From the NCBI GenBank assembly GCA_018242525.1, contig JAFEBS010000083.1, positions 1 through 54,758 on the forward strand: DNA of 54,758 nucleotides, in the 5' to 3' direction. Source of the stretch: Planctomycetota bacterium. GTDB lineage: Bacteria; Planctomycetota; Planctomycetia; Planctomycetales; Planctomycetaceae. A program made the position numbers and the translations under genes. This document shows, in pieces, positions 8,362 through 15,902 of the stretch. Each line of letters starts with the position of its first letter. Positions within the stretch are counted from its first letter, which is position 1. The notes under the pieces were generated by a model. It was not told the origin of the DNA, made no database searches, and saw nothing but the letters and a program-made list of their open reading frames with translations.

Positions 8362-9439
8362 ATCCGCCGTTTTTTCTGCCCGATTGAGCCATCAGCCAGG
8401 TGCCGATGTTCTCCAGAGACACAATGCCGACGAGTTTTCCTTTTTGAACCACCGGCAGCGTGGAACAGCCGTCGTGCTGCATCTGCTCGAAGACCTCCTG
8501 CAGCATGGATGTCACTTCGACCACCTTGCAATCACGCTGCATCACGTCTCCGACACGGATCCGCGAATTCGTCGAATCTCCCAACTCAACCAATCTCTGG
8601 GCACGCAGCATCCCCACCAGGTTCTGATGGTCCAGGACCGGAAAATCCTTCTGGTCCCCGGCAAGAAACTGACGCTCGGCCGTATCGAGCAGATCATCGA
8701 CCGAGACTGTGCGAAACATGGTCGTCATCGCGTGGCGAACGGGGACTCCATGCAGGAGCGCACGAACGTGCGCCATTTGCGCCTCCTGCTGAGCGCCAAG
8801 ATAGATAAACAGTGCGATGAAAATCAGCATTCCATTGGTGAAGAAGCCGAGAACGCCGAACAGGATCGCGATGAACTGTCCCACGGTCGCGGCCGTATCC
8901 GTGGCGCGAAGATGACCCATCATGCTGGACAGAATGGCCCGCAGCGCCCGTCCGCCATCCATGGGAAATGCGGGGATCATGTTGAAGATCACCAATCCCA
9001 CATTCACCAGCAGCAGCCTTGTCAGAAATCCTCCGCCAGTCTCTTTCATCGCTTCCAGATCAGGCCCCCCTCCAGCCGTAACCACGATCGCCAGCAGGAT
9101 CGCGATGACCACATTGACTGCCGGACCCGCGACGGCGACGAGGAATTCCTGAAGTGGTTGTTCGGGAATCCGTTCCAGCCGCGCGACACCTCCAATGGGC
9201 AGCAGGGTGATGTCGCGAGTGCGAATGCCAAAGCGGCGCGCCATCAGCGCATGTCCAAATTCATGGAGCACGACGCACGCAAAGATCGCGAGAATGAAGG
9301 CGACGCCCTGCACGGCCGCGTTAATGCCCTGTCCCGCGGAGAGATCGTAAAACAGAATCCAGGCGATGAATACCAGGAACGTCCAATGCAGGAACACTCC
9401 GATCCCCGCGAATTCGCCGATTTTGATCGCCCACTTCAT
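8354..9439 (-). CDS. site-2 protease family metalloprotease with CBS pair
   Basis: 361 residues. The zinc-binding motif HEFGH (H59, E60, H63) lies in a membrane helix. The second ligand motif NMIPAFPMDGGR supplies D161. Five or six hydrophobic segments span residues 8-215. A cytoplasmic tandem CBS domain occupies about 235-350, including FPVLDHQNLVGMLR and STLPVVQKGKLVGIVSLE. This is the usual architecture of group III site-2 proteases, which cleave membrane-anchored regulators. The CBS pair normally senses adenylates. No substrate such as an anti-sigma factor is encoded nearby. The methyltransferase gene lies 58 bp upstream on the same strand. Confidence 0.88.
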   Translation of the reverse strand: MKWAIKIGEFAGIGVFLHWTFLVFIAWILFYDLSAGQGINAAVQGVAFILAIFACVVLHEFGHALMARRFGIRTRDITLLPIGGVARLERIPEQPLQEFLVAVAGPAVNVVIAILLAIVVTAGGGPDLEAMKETGGGFLTRLLLVNVGLVIFNMIPAFPMDGGRALRAILSSMMGHLRATDTAATVGQFIAILFGVLGFFTNGMLIFIALFIYLGAQQEAQMAHVRALLHGVPVRHAMTTMFRTVSVDDLLDTAERQFLAGDQKDFPVLDHQNLVGMLRAQRLVELGDSTNSRIRVGDVMQRDCKVVEVTSMLQEVFEQMQHDGCSTLPVVQKGKLVGIVSLENIGTWLMAQSGRKNGGFS

Positions 9440-9497
9440 GAGATGCTTTCAGAATTGGGGAGTGTCCAATGAACCCACCCGGAATTGCGCCACGATT

Positions 9498-10187
9498 TCA
9501 CGGTTTTTGGGCAAGCACGATTTCGACCGGCACCCACATGCTTTTGACATCCGCGGCCTGAATCGAAAAGCCCGCCGCCTCCAGCGCCCGACGAACATAA
9601 ATCGGACGGCAGTCCATCAAGTTGGGGACGTGCTGGTGCATCCATTCGAACAGATGCACAATGACCCCCTGGTGTCCTTCCTTGGAAACCGCGACGACGA
9701 CGATGCGCCCCTGGGGTCGCAGAACGCGCCGGCATTCGGCCAACACCAGCGGAAGTTCGGGAGTATCAAACAGTTCCAGAGTGAAACTGAAAAAGATGCC
9801 ATCGACGCTGTTGGACTCGAACGGAAGCTGTCCGGCGTCACCGCATCTCAGCTCGACTCGGTCGGCCAGACCTTCGCGTTGCAGTAATGACTGTGCATGT
9901 GCGAGCATCTGATCGGAAATATCCACTCCCAGGACAGACCCGCCCGGCCCCACGGCCCTGGCAATTTCTGCCAGGCAGTGACCGGTTCCGAACCCGATTT
10001 CCAAAATGCGCTCACCCGGCTGCGGAGCGAGCATTGCCAGACCCGCCTCGCGCATGGGCTTTTCAGACTCTTCTGACAACAGATCATAGACCTTGGCGAT
10101 CTTGTTGTAGAACGATTTGGTCTGCTCTTTGGATTGCAGGACACGGAGGACGCCGGGTTCGTAACTGGTTGGGGGAACGGAATCCAT
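9498..10187 (-). CDS. class I SAM-dependent methyltransferase
   Basis: 229 residues from the ATG at 10187, which has an AGGAG site 7-8 bases upstream. The frame stays open to 10484, but that extension translates a palindromic repeat and is rejected. Motif I (ILEIGFGTGHCLAEIA, about residues 60-75) and the following acidic position in VLGVDISDQML identify a Rossmann methyltransferase of the UbiE/Methyltransf_11 type. The motif FTLELFDTPELPLVLAECRRVL is typical of that family. The substrate is unknown; a lipid, quinone or small metabolite is possible. It is divergent from the sulfatase gene with a 110-bp spacer. Confidence 0.8.
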   Translation of the reverse strand: MDSVPPTSYEPGVLRVLQSKEQTKSFYNKIAKVYDLLSEESEKPMREAGLAMLAPQPGERILEIGFGTGHCLAEIARAVGPGGSVLGVDISDQMLAHAQSLLQREGLADRVELRCGDAGQLPFESNSVDGIFFSFTLELFDTPELPLVLAECRRVLRPQGRIVVVAVSKEGHQGVIVHLFEWMHQHVPNLMDCRPIYVRRALEAAGFSIQAADVKSMWVPVEIVLAQKP

Positions 10188-10297
10188 GGGGGGCTCCTGG
10201 GGACAAAGGTTCCGCGTAAGTCTACCGTTCATCCGGTGCGGGGAATACACTGACATTGTCTTGATGTTCCCCATCAAAAAGCGCGAAGGACAGATCC

Positions 10298-11908
10298 ATG
10301 AAGTCAATTGCCATAGCCGCCCGTGATCAAAGGGGTCTGACCCTCTCCGGGCAGACGATTTCCAAGGGAAATCGACGGCCCTCCAAAGGGTCAGACCCCT
10401 TTGACCACGGGCGGCTGGTGACCGCGTTGTTGGGCGCAATGATCTGTCTCTGCGATTCCACATTCGCTGCCGTGACGAAGCCAAACATTCTGCTGATCCT
10501 TCCCGACCAGATGCGGGCCAGCGCGATGGGCTGCATGGGGAATACCGATGTGAAAACGCCGCACATCGATCAGATGGCGGCGAGTGGAATTCTGTTTCGT
10601 CGCACCTATGCCAATGTTCCCGTCTGTTGTCCGGCGCGGGCCATCCTGCTGACGGGGACTTACCCTCACGTCAACGGGATGATCGCCAACGACCTGAGGT
10701 TGCGTGAATCTCAAGTGACGCTTGCGGAGATTCTGCACGACGCGGGTTATCGCACCGGATTTATCGGCAAGTGGCACCTGGACGGCGGACCGCGCGATCC
10801 TGGGTATGTTCCCCCCGGCCCCCGTCGGCAGGGCTTTGATTTCTGGGCGGCCTATGAATGCCATCACAAGCACTTCGAACCGACGTATTTTCGTGACACT
10901 CCCGAAATCATCACCGTGAAGAAATTCGAGCCGGAAGCGTCGTGCGATTTCGCCGTCCAGTTCCTGCAGTCGCAGCCCAAGGACCAGCCGTTCTTTCTCA
11001 CGGTGCAGATGGGGCCGCCGCACGATCCGTATGGAGCCCCCGAGGAGTATATGCAGCGCTACATTCCCGAACGGATCACGCCTCCGGCCAACTGGCAGCC
11101 GGGCAGCGAAACTCGCCCCGCACCTGCCGGCGGCAAGGCGCGAGTTGGCTCGGTGTTGAACCGGTTTGTGCCGCTGGGTGGCCTGGAAGAAATCGCCGCC
11201 TATTACGCAGCCATCAGCGCGGTCGACGATCAGGTGGGCCGCTTGATTTCAACACTGAAGGATTCCGGCCTGGACGACAACACGATTATTCTATTCACGT
11301 CGGATCATGGCGACATGCTTGGATCGCACGGCCTGCGACGCAAACGCAAGCCTTACGACGAATCCGCCCGGGTCCCCGGCATTGTCCGCTGGCCGGCCCG
11401 CATTCCGTCGGGTCAAAGCGTGGAGACTCTTTTCAGCCATGTGGACATGGCTCCGACGCTGCTGGCACTCGCGGGCCTCCAGATTCCCAGCACAATGCAG
11501 GGAACGGATCTCTCGCGCGTCGCGCTCGGCGAGACGACCGACGGTCCTGAAGCCGTTTTGTTGCAGATTTTTGTCCCGTTCAATCCGGATCAGGTCGCCC
11601 AACCCTGGCGCGGCATCGTGACCGCGGAACAGACGTATGCCCGCTACGAGGACAAACCGTGGGTTCTGTTCGATCATCAGCACGATCCCTCGCAGATGCA
11701 TAATCTGATTGGCGACGCCTCACAGGCCGAGCTTCAGCGCAAGCTCGACCGAATGCTGACGGAACTCATGAAGAAAACAGGCGATGCCTGGAGCTTCAAC
11801 TCGTCGGAACTCGTGGAAGAGGGGGGACGCCTTTACCGACATGCCCCGTTCTACACGCTGGAAGAATATCGAGCCTGGGTGACAGCGCATCCTGATCTCG
11901 CCAAATAG
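10298..11908 (+). CDS. sulfatase, formylglycine-dependent, repeat inserted in signal peptide
   Basis: 536 residues. The type I sulfatase motif C-x-P-x-R is present as CCPAR (C110 to R114), with C110 the residue expected to be converted to formylglycine. The metal-site motif PNILLILPDQ (62-71), GKWHL and FTSDHGDMLGSHG follow in normal order. The protein probably hydrolyses sulfate esters of polysaccharides outside the cytoplasm. The N-terminus is odd. Residues 1-8 and the hydrophobic core (about 40-56, ending STFAA) are split by about 34 residues encoded exactly by a 102-bp palindromic repeat, in frame. The lengthened signal peptide may or may not still export the enzyme. The start ATG at 10298 follows a GAAGGA site. 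Confidence 0.88.
   Translation: MKSIAIAARDQRGLTLSGQTISKGNRRPSKGSDPFDHGRLVTALLGAMICLCDSTFAAVTKPNILLILPDQMRASAMGCMGNTDVKTPHIDQMAASGILFRRTYANVPVCCPARAILLTGTYPHVNGMIANDLRLRESQVTLAEILHDAGYRTGFIGKWHLDGGPRDPGYVPPGPRRQGFDFWAAYECHHKHFEPTYFRDTPEIITVKKFEPEASCDFAVQFLQSQPKDQPFFLTVQMGPPHDPYGAPEEYMQRYIPERITPPANWQPGSETRPAPAGGKARVGSVLNRFVPLGGLEEIAAYYAAISAVDDQVGRLISTLKDSGLDDNTIILFTSDHGDMLGSHGLRRKRKPYDESARVPGIVRWPARIPSGQSVETLFSHVDMAPTLLALAGLQIPSTMQGTDLSRVALGETTDGPEAVLLQIFVPFNPDQVAQPWRGIVTAEQTYARYEDKPWVLFDHQHDPSQMHNLIGDASQAELQRKLDRMLTELMKKTGDAWSFNSSELVEEGGRLYRHAPFYTLEEYRAWVTAHPDLAK
10315..10416. repeat. 102-bp palindromic repeat (GGGTCTGACCC family) inside sulfatase
   Basis: Arms at 10315-10343 and 10388-10416 pair over 29 bp with one mismatch (AGCCGCCCGTG...GTCTGACCC). 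The centre continues as a weaker stem. Related copies lie at 15437-15530 and 41650-41755. Half-copies with AAAAGGGGTC or GGGGTCTGACCCC lie at about 47411-47429 and 50231-50245. The length is a multiple of three, so the host reading frame is kept. Confidence 0.85.
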
Positions 11909-11985
11909 CGGATCACCCCGGCGGATGAGACGCGGAATCGCATCACCAGGCAACACCATGGTCCGGTTCATCGCCGACACACATG

Positions 11986-14900
11986 TTACTGCCCCGAAGA
12001 ATTGGAATGCGGCGGGGCGTGTAAAATCTGGGCAAACGGCAGATGGTCCCTCCGGCCGCGATACCACTCGACAGATGATGCCGCTGCGGGGATCTGCGAG
12101 ACGGTCGGGGTGTACGGATGGAATTCTCCATTGTGGTAGACCTGAATCTTGTCGGATTCGGGATCCAGCACCGCCAGTTGAGCCCAGCCGTTCCCCAGGA
12201 TCCGACCTACGACTGGATTGCGGCTCATGATGCTCAGGATTCCCCGGGGTGTCGTTTCGACAACGAACAACAGTCGTACCGGTTCGTGAATTTCCACACT
12301 TTGAGCCGGCAGGCCGCAGCGCAAGTCGCTGGAGGCTCCATCCATCACTCCCAGCAGTGATGTGACATTGTGCGGCAACTTGGTGCCACAGCCCCAGCCC
12401 AGAGGGTCGACGGCCGACAAATAGTACTGCAGATTGATTCCCGAGCAGACCGGGACCACAGCCGACAGGATCCGGGCCAGGATCGAGCAATCCACATCGT
12501 CCTGGGTGGGGTCATAGGATTGCAGGAACGAGCGTCGATCCAGGAACAGTCCCTGCGATCTGATCCTTCGGCCGACAAGGCAAATGGCATTCGAGGCATT
12601 GCCGTATTCCGGCCGTGTCTGGGCAAGGTCTTCCGACCGGTCCTTCACATGCCGCAACGCCTCGGCCGGAGTCAAATTGAGGGACGCGGAAAAGAAGCGG
12701 CGGCATCGTTCATGAGCATTCCTGTCACATGCCACTTTGAAATCCCGCGATGCGGCCACGAAGGCATCCAGATGGGACTTCGGCAACTGGTCCAGGTCAT
12801 AAAACGTCAATGTGTCTTCACACGTATTGTGCATTCCACCGACGAACAGTGTGTCGTCGGGAACGTTCAATCCCGTATCCCGCAGCAGAATCCTGACCCT
12901 GGGATGATTCAGCATGGCCGCCAGCACGCGCCCGTTGGACCCGCCGGGATTTCCGGTGCAGGCACCGCAGTCGTACGTCGATTTGTGCGGGTTGTTCTGA
13001 CAGGCCGACCCGTGTCCGATCAGGAAGACCAGCCGCGCAAATCCCGAAGTCAGTCCAATATCGCGCAGGAAGCGTCCCCCAAACTCCGCCATTTCATCCA
13101 CGGTGAATCCAATCTCACCGGGTTTGGGGCCAGCAGCCGGCCTGGTCCGTTCGAGCCGCAATCGCGTCATGATCGGAGCCGCGACAATGCTGCTGACGGC
13201 TCGACGAACGCGGGCGGTAAACTGTGGGAACAGAACTCGCATGACCAGGGGAATCGATGCCAGCGTCCCCAGGCCGGCGGATAAGACCGCGCCCGGCGCG
13301 AAGGTCCGGCTGTCCAGATGGATCTGATGAGCGGCAATTCCCAGCGCGCGACGCGACCGAGCCCGAAATTGATGTGTCTCTTCGAATGGATACGCCATAT
13401 CTTCCACGACCCAGTGTTGTGGCCGAATTACAACCGGGCACTGAGCGGAAAAGTTGGCATCCGCGATCCCGCGAAAATACATCGGGACACCGAAAAATCC
13501 TGCGGCACCAAACGTTTGAATCGCCGGTGTCAGCTCCTCCAGATGCCGGCGAAACGATTCTTCGCGAGCGTCCAGGCAAAAGACCGCTTGAAACTTGACC
13601 GCCGGTGCCGGAGTCCGACGAGTCTTGTTGTTCACCGCGATCGAATCCAGTGCCTGGACAAGCAGACGGTGTTCGTACGCAAGCTGGAAGATCCTGCGTC
13701 GCGCCAGCGAGGGAAAGCTTTCGATTTCCGCAAAGAGCTGGCTCCACTGCTGTGCCGTCAGATCGGACAGTAACCTGGGATTCCAGCCCATGACCTGGGC
13801 GAGTTGGAAGACATAGAATGTCCGCTGTTCCAGGGTGGCATCCGCGTGGGACAGGGAACGCCTGCGAATCATCTCCTTCAACCCCGCCAACGTAAATCCG
13901 GTGGGCAAGGAAAGCTGCTGGCCAACGTACGCGAACGCGGTCCGATCCAGCAACAGGCGGATCGCCACGAATTCGACAAGGCTCCCGATCGGAACCGGGA
14001 TTGGTACCCGATCCTGCCGGACCTCCATTTGCCAGATGATTCCTGCCCAACCGCGAAGTGCCAGTACAACCGACTGAATGTAGTCTGCCCACTGGTCCTC
14101 TTCGACTCCCAGGATTCTCAGAGACTCCATCACGGAATCCAGCGGCGTTTGCCGCAACTGCTGAATCCTGGCCAGTTCCTTCGAGAGGGGGCGCATCCAT
14201 CGTTTCGGTTGCGATGCTGAGTGTTGATACAGGTTGCAGAACGATTGAAAGAGTCCGGCCTCGCGGTCCGGCAAAGCCCATGTCGAAACCCCCTGGTCGG
14301 TGAACGCCGCGCAGAAGCGGATCAGGACCGGATTAACCAGCAGATCAATGTCCTCGCCTGTCGCCTCCATCAGCAAGTCGCGATGGCGGATGCATTGTGC
14401 GCCGGGATCAGCGGGCACTCCCGCAAGTTCGACCCCTTCTCGACACACACGCCACAGCATCTGCAGCGTCAGCCCTTCCCAGCCCTGGTCGTCCAAAGCG
14501 TCCACCGAGGTCACGCCCACGCGTCGCAACAGGTCCGCGAGGTAGCGCCGCCCGGGCTGTCGATCTGTCGGGCACTCACCCGGGGAATCATCACGGTCGC
14601 CGTCGAATTTCCGACTCAAGACCCAGTTGCGTGTCGCCTCGACGATGCTGTTCCGGACTGCAGCGGGAACCTCTTCGCTGAAAGTCCGCAGGGCCTCGGT
14701 TTCAGCGATAAACCATCGCAACTCCTCTGCGGGTGCCGAACGGAGCGGATACTGCAGCATGGCCAGCCGTACGCTGAACCGCGTTCCCGAAGGAGAAATC
14801 GGCTCGTCGGCCGTCTCCTTCAAGTCGGCCTGCAGTACGTTTCTGACGTCTTCCAGGTCAATTCGACCGCTCGCCAACTTGTCGCGATAGATCTCCTTCG

Positions 14901-15111
14901 CCAGATACGGCTCGCCACCCAGCAGTCGCGACCCCTGCAGCAGCCCCGTCTCAAAGGGAAGGTTTTCCAAGCCTTCCAACGGATTCAGGAATGCAAAGCC
15001 GGTCAGTGGTCCCTGGGCCGGCAGCAACTTCGCGGTGTGCTCAATCAGTGACGCCAGTTTGTGTTGCAACGCGGCACGATCAGCGTTCCCGGCTTCACTG
15101 CCCGGTCCCAT
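11986..15111 (-). CDS. dabA: DabA-type (DUF2309) inorganic carbon transporter subunit
   Basis: 1041 residues from the ATG at 15111. The frame is open to 15240 with TTG/GTG options, but those overlap the upstream small gene and add a low-complexity head. DabA is a carbonic-anhydrase-like protein that, in the known two-subunit system, captures CO2/bicarbonate at the membrane. The four beta-carbonic-anhydrase-type active-site positions are kept. C512 and D514 lie in FCLDAREESFRRHLE, H700 in LIGHGSACQNNPH, and C715 in YDCGACTGN. The His-Cys spacing of 15 equals that reported for Halothiobacillus DabA (H524, C539). The N-terminal TAKLLPAQGPLTGFAFLNPLEG and the C-terminal WAQLAVLDPESDKIQVYHNG are also family blocks. 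The usual partner DabB (NuoL-like) is absent; a SulP gene lies upstream instead. Convergent with the sulfatase gene, 77 bp apart. Confidence 0.9.
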   Translation of the reverse strand: MGPGSEAGNADRAALQHKLASLIEHTAKLLPAQGPLTGFAFLNPLEGLENLPFETGLLQGSRLLGGEPYLAKEIYRDKLASGRIDLEDVRNVLQADLKETADEPISPSGTRFSVRLAMLQYPLRSAPAEELRWFIAETEALRTFSEEVPAAVRNSIVEATRNWVLSRKFDGDRDDSPGECPTDRQPGRRYLADLLRRVGVTSVDALDDQGWEGLTLQMLWRVCREGVELAGVPADPGAQCIRHRDLLMEATGEDIDLLVNPVLIRFCAAFTDQGVSTWALPDREAGLFQSFCNLYQHSASQPKRWMRPLSKELARIQQLRQTPLDSVMESLRILGVEEDQWADYIQSVVLALRGWAGIIWQMEVRQDRVPIPVPIGSLVEFVAIRLLLDRTAFAYVGQQLSLPTGFTLAGLKEMIRRRSLSHADATLEQRTFYVFQLAQVMGWNPRLLSDLTAQQWSQLFAEIESFPSLARRRIFQLAYEHRLLVQALDSIAVNNKTRRTPAPAVKFQAVFCLDAREESFRRHLEELTPAIQTFGAAGFFGVPMYFRGIADANFSAQCPVVIRPQHWVVEDMAYPFEETHQFRARSRRALGIAAHQIHLDSRTFAPGAVLSAGLGTLASIPLVMRVLFPQFTARVRRAVSSIVAAPIMTRLRLERTRPAAGPKPGEIGFTVDEMAEFGGRFLRDIGLTSGFARLVFLIGHGSACQNNPHKSTYDCGACTGNPGGSNGRVLAAMLNHPRVRILLRDTGLNVPDDTLFVGGMHNTCEDTLTFYDLDQLPKSHLDAFVAASRDFKVACDRNAHERCRRFFSASLNLTPAEALRHVKDRSEDLAQTRPEYGNASNAICLVGRRIRSQGLFLDRRSFLQSYDPTQDDVDCSILARILSAVVPVCSGINLQYYLSAVDPLGWGCGTKLPHNVTSLLGVMDGASSDLRCGLPAQSVEIHEPVRLLFVVETTPRGILSIMSRNPVVGRILGNGWAQLAVLDPESDKIQVYHNGEFHPYTPTVSQIPAAASSVEWYRGRRDHLPFAQILHAPPHSNSSGQ

Positions 15112-15187
15112 TGACGACGGACTGAAACCGGACTGCTGCTGAGAACGCGTTCCAACGGGGAATGACGCTGACGATGCCGATCGGGAA

Positions 15188-15415
15188 TCAACCGGCACAG
15201 TAAGGACCGTTATACGGAGTGTCCTTGGACGGAATCTCAAGCCGCTTCATCGCGTCGGCTTCAATGCGACGAGCATGGACCAGGGAAATCCAGACAACTC
15301 GCAGCAGATAACAGAGGACACCGCAGGCCAGTGTCGCAGCGCCCACCAGCTCCAGGCCGATGCCAGGCGTGCTGAACAAGTTGCGAACGGATGTCAGAGT
15401 CGGTTCTGAAAACAT
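15188..15415 (-). CDS. small single-pass membrane protein before dabA
   Basis: 75 residues with one strong hydrophobic segment (about residues 20-46, ELVGAATLACGVLCYLLRVV). A basic/acidic tail follows (HARRIEADAMKRLE). An AAGGAC ribosome site lies about 4 bases before the ATG at 15415. It ends 76 bp before the chosen dabA start and would overlap the longer dabA start options. Size, position and strand suggest a membrane tether or accessory subunit for the neighbouring transport proteins. This is inference; no family is recognised. Confidence 0.55.
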   Translation of the reverse strand: MFSEPTLTSVRNLFSTPGIGLELVGAATLACGVLCYLLRVVWISLVHARRIEADAMKRLEIPSKDTPYNGPYCAG

Positions 15416-15436
15416 AATGTCCTTATTTGCGATGGA

Positions 15437-15530
15437 GCCCTTGGAAGCAGGGGTCTGACCCTCTTTGGGCAGGCGATATTCAAAGCAAATCCATTGCCCT
15501 CCAAAGGGTCAGACCCCTTCTTCCACGGGC
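15437..15530. repeat. palindromic repeat (GGGTCTGACCC family) inside the dab block
   Basis: Imperfect inverted arms at about 15437-15461 and 15506-15530 surround a GGGCAGGCGAT...ATTGCCC centre. The element lies between two small genes of the SulP/DabA block. As RNA it would form a long hairpin that could slow transcription or protect the downstream mRNA. Confidence 0.75.
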
Positions 15531-15608
15531 TGCTGCAGATTCATTGCAGACAATCGACCTTCGGGATCCGTCCGAATGCCAGGGTCGGGTCAAGCGTTTT
15601 CATCATCA

Positions 15609-15854
15609 TCAATATGGCAGCCAGTCGGCGGCAGGCTGCTGCAGGCCGCCAACGGCCTCCCACCGGTTCGACTCGGCGGAATGACGCGCAAAACCACGGC
15701 ACCTGTGGTGCGCGTGACTTCCCACAAATTCAAAGATTTCGATTTCCTCATTCGAGCGAACATACTGCTCGCCATTCCACGTCAACAAGACCGCCCGGGC
15801 ACTTCCGAAGGGCCTGAGATTCTCCAGCAATTCAAACTGTCGCAGAGTTTGCAC
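15609..15854 (-). CDS. small hypothetical protein between SulP and dabA
   Basis: 81 residues from the GTG at 15854, which has a GGAAGG site 7 bases upstream; an upstream TTG at 15896 is less likely. The N-terminal 45 residues look coding and ordered (LRQFELLENLRPFGSARAVL, then TWNGEQYVRSNEEIEIFEF). The tail is rich in His, Arg and Trp. No transmembrane segment. It begins 48 bp after the SulP stop on the same strand, so it is probably co-transcribed. No family is recognised. An accessory or regulatory role for the transporter is inferred from position only. Confidence 0.5.
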   Translation of the reverse strand: MQTLRQFELLENLRPFGSARAVLLTWNGEQYVRSNEEIEIFEFVGSHAHHRCRGFARHSAESNRWEAVGGLQQPAADWLPY

Positions 15855-15902
15855 GGTATTCCTTCCAAGTGAGCGGGATTGGGCAGGACGAGTCAACTCA
15901 TT

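Noticed and set aside
10188..10484. N-terminal extension of the methyltransferase
   Set aside because: The extra frame translates a palindromic repeat found elsewhere in noncoding DNA, and a strong AGGAG site precedes the ATG at 10187.
15112..15240. Longer N-terminus of DabA from TTG 15240 or GTG 15198
   Set aside because: It overlaps the upstream small gene, is low complexity and has no ribosome site. It is still possible, so the start is not certain.
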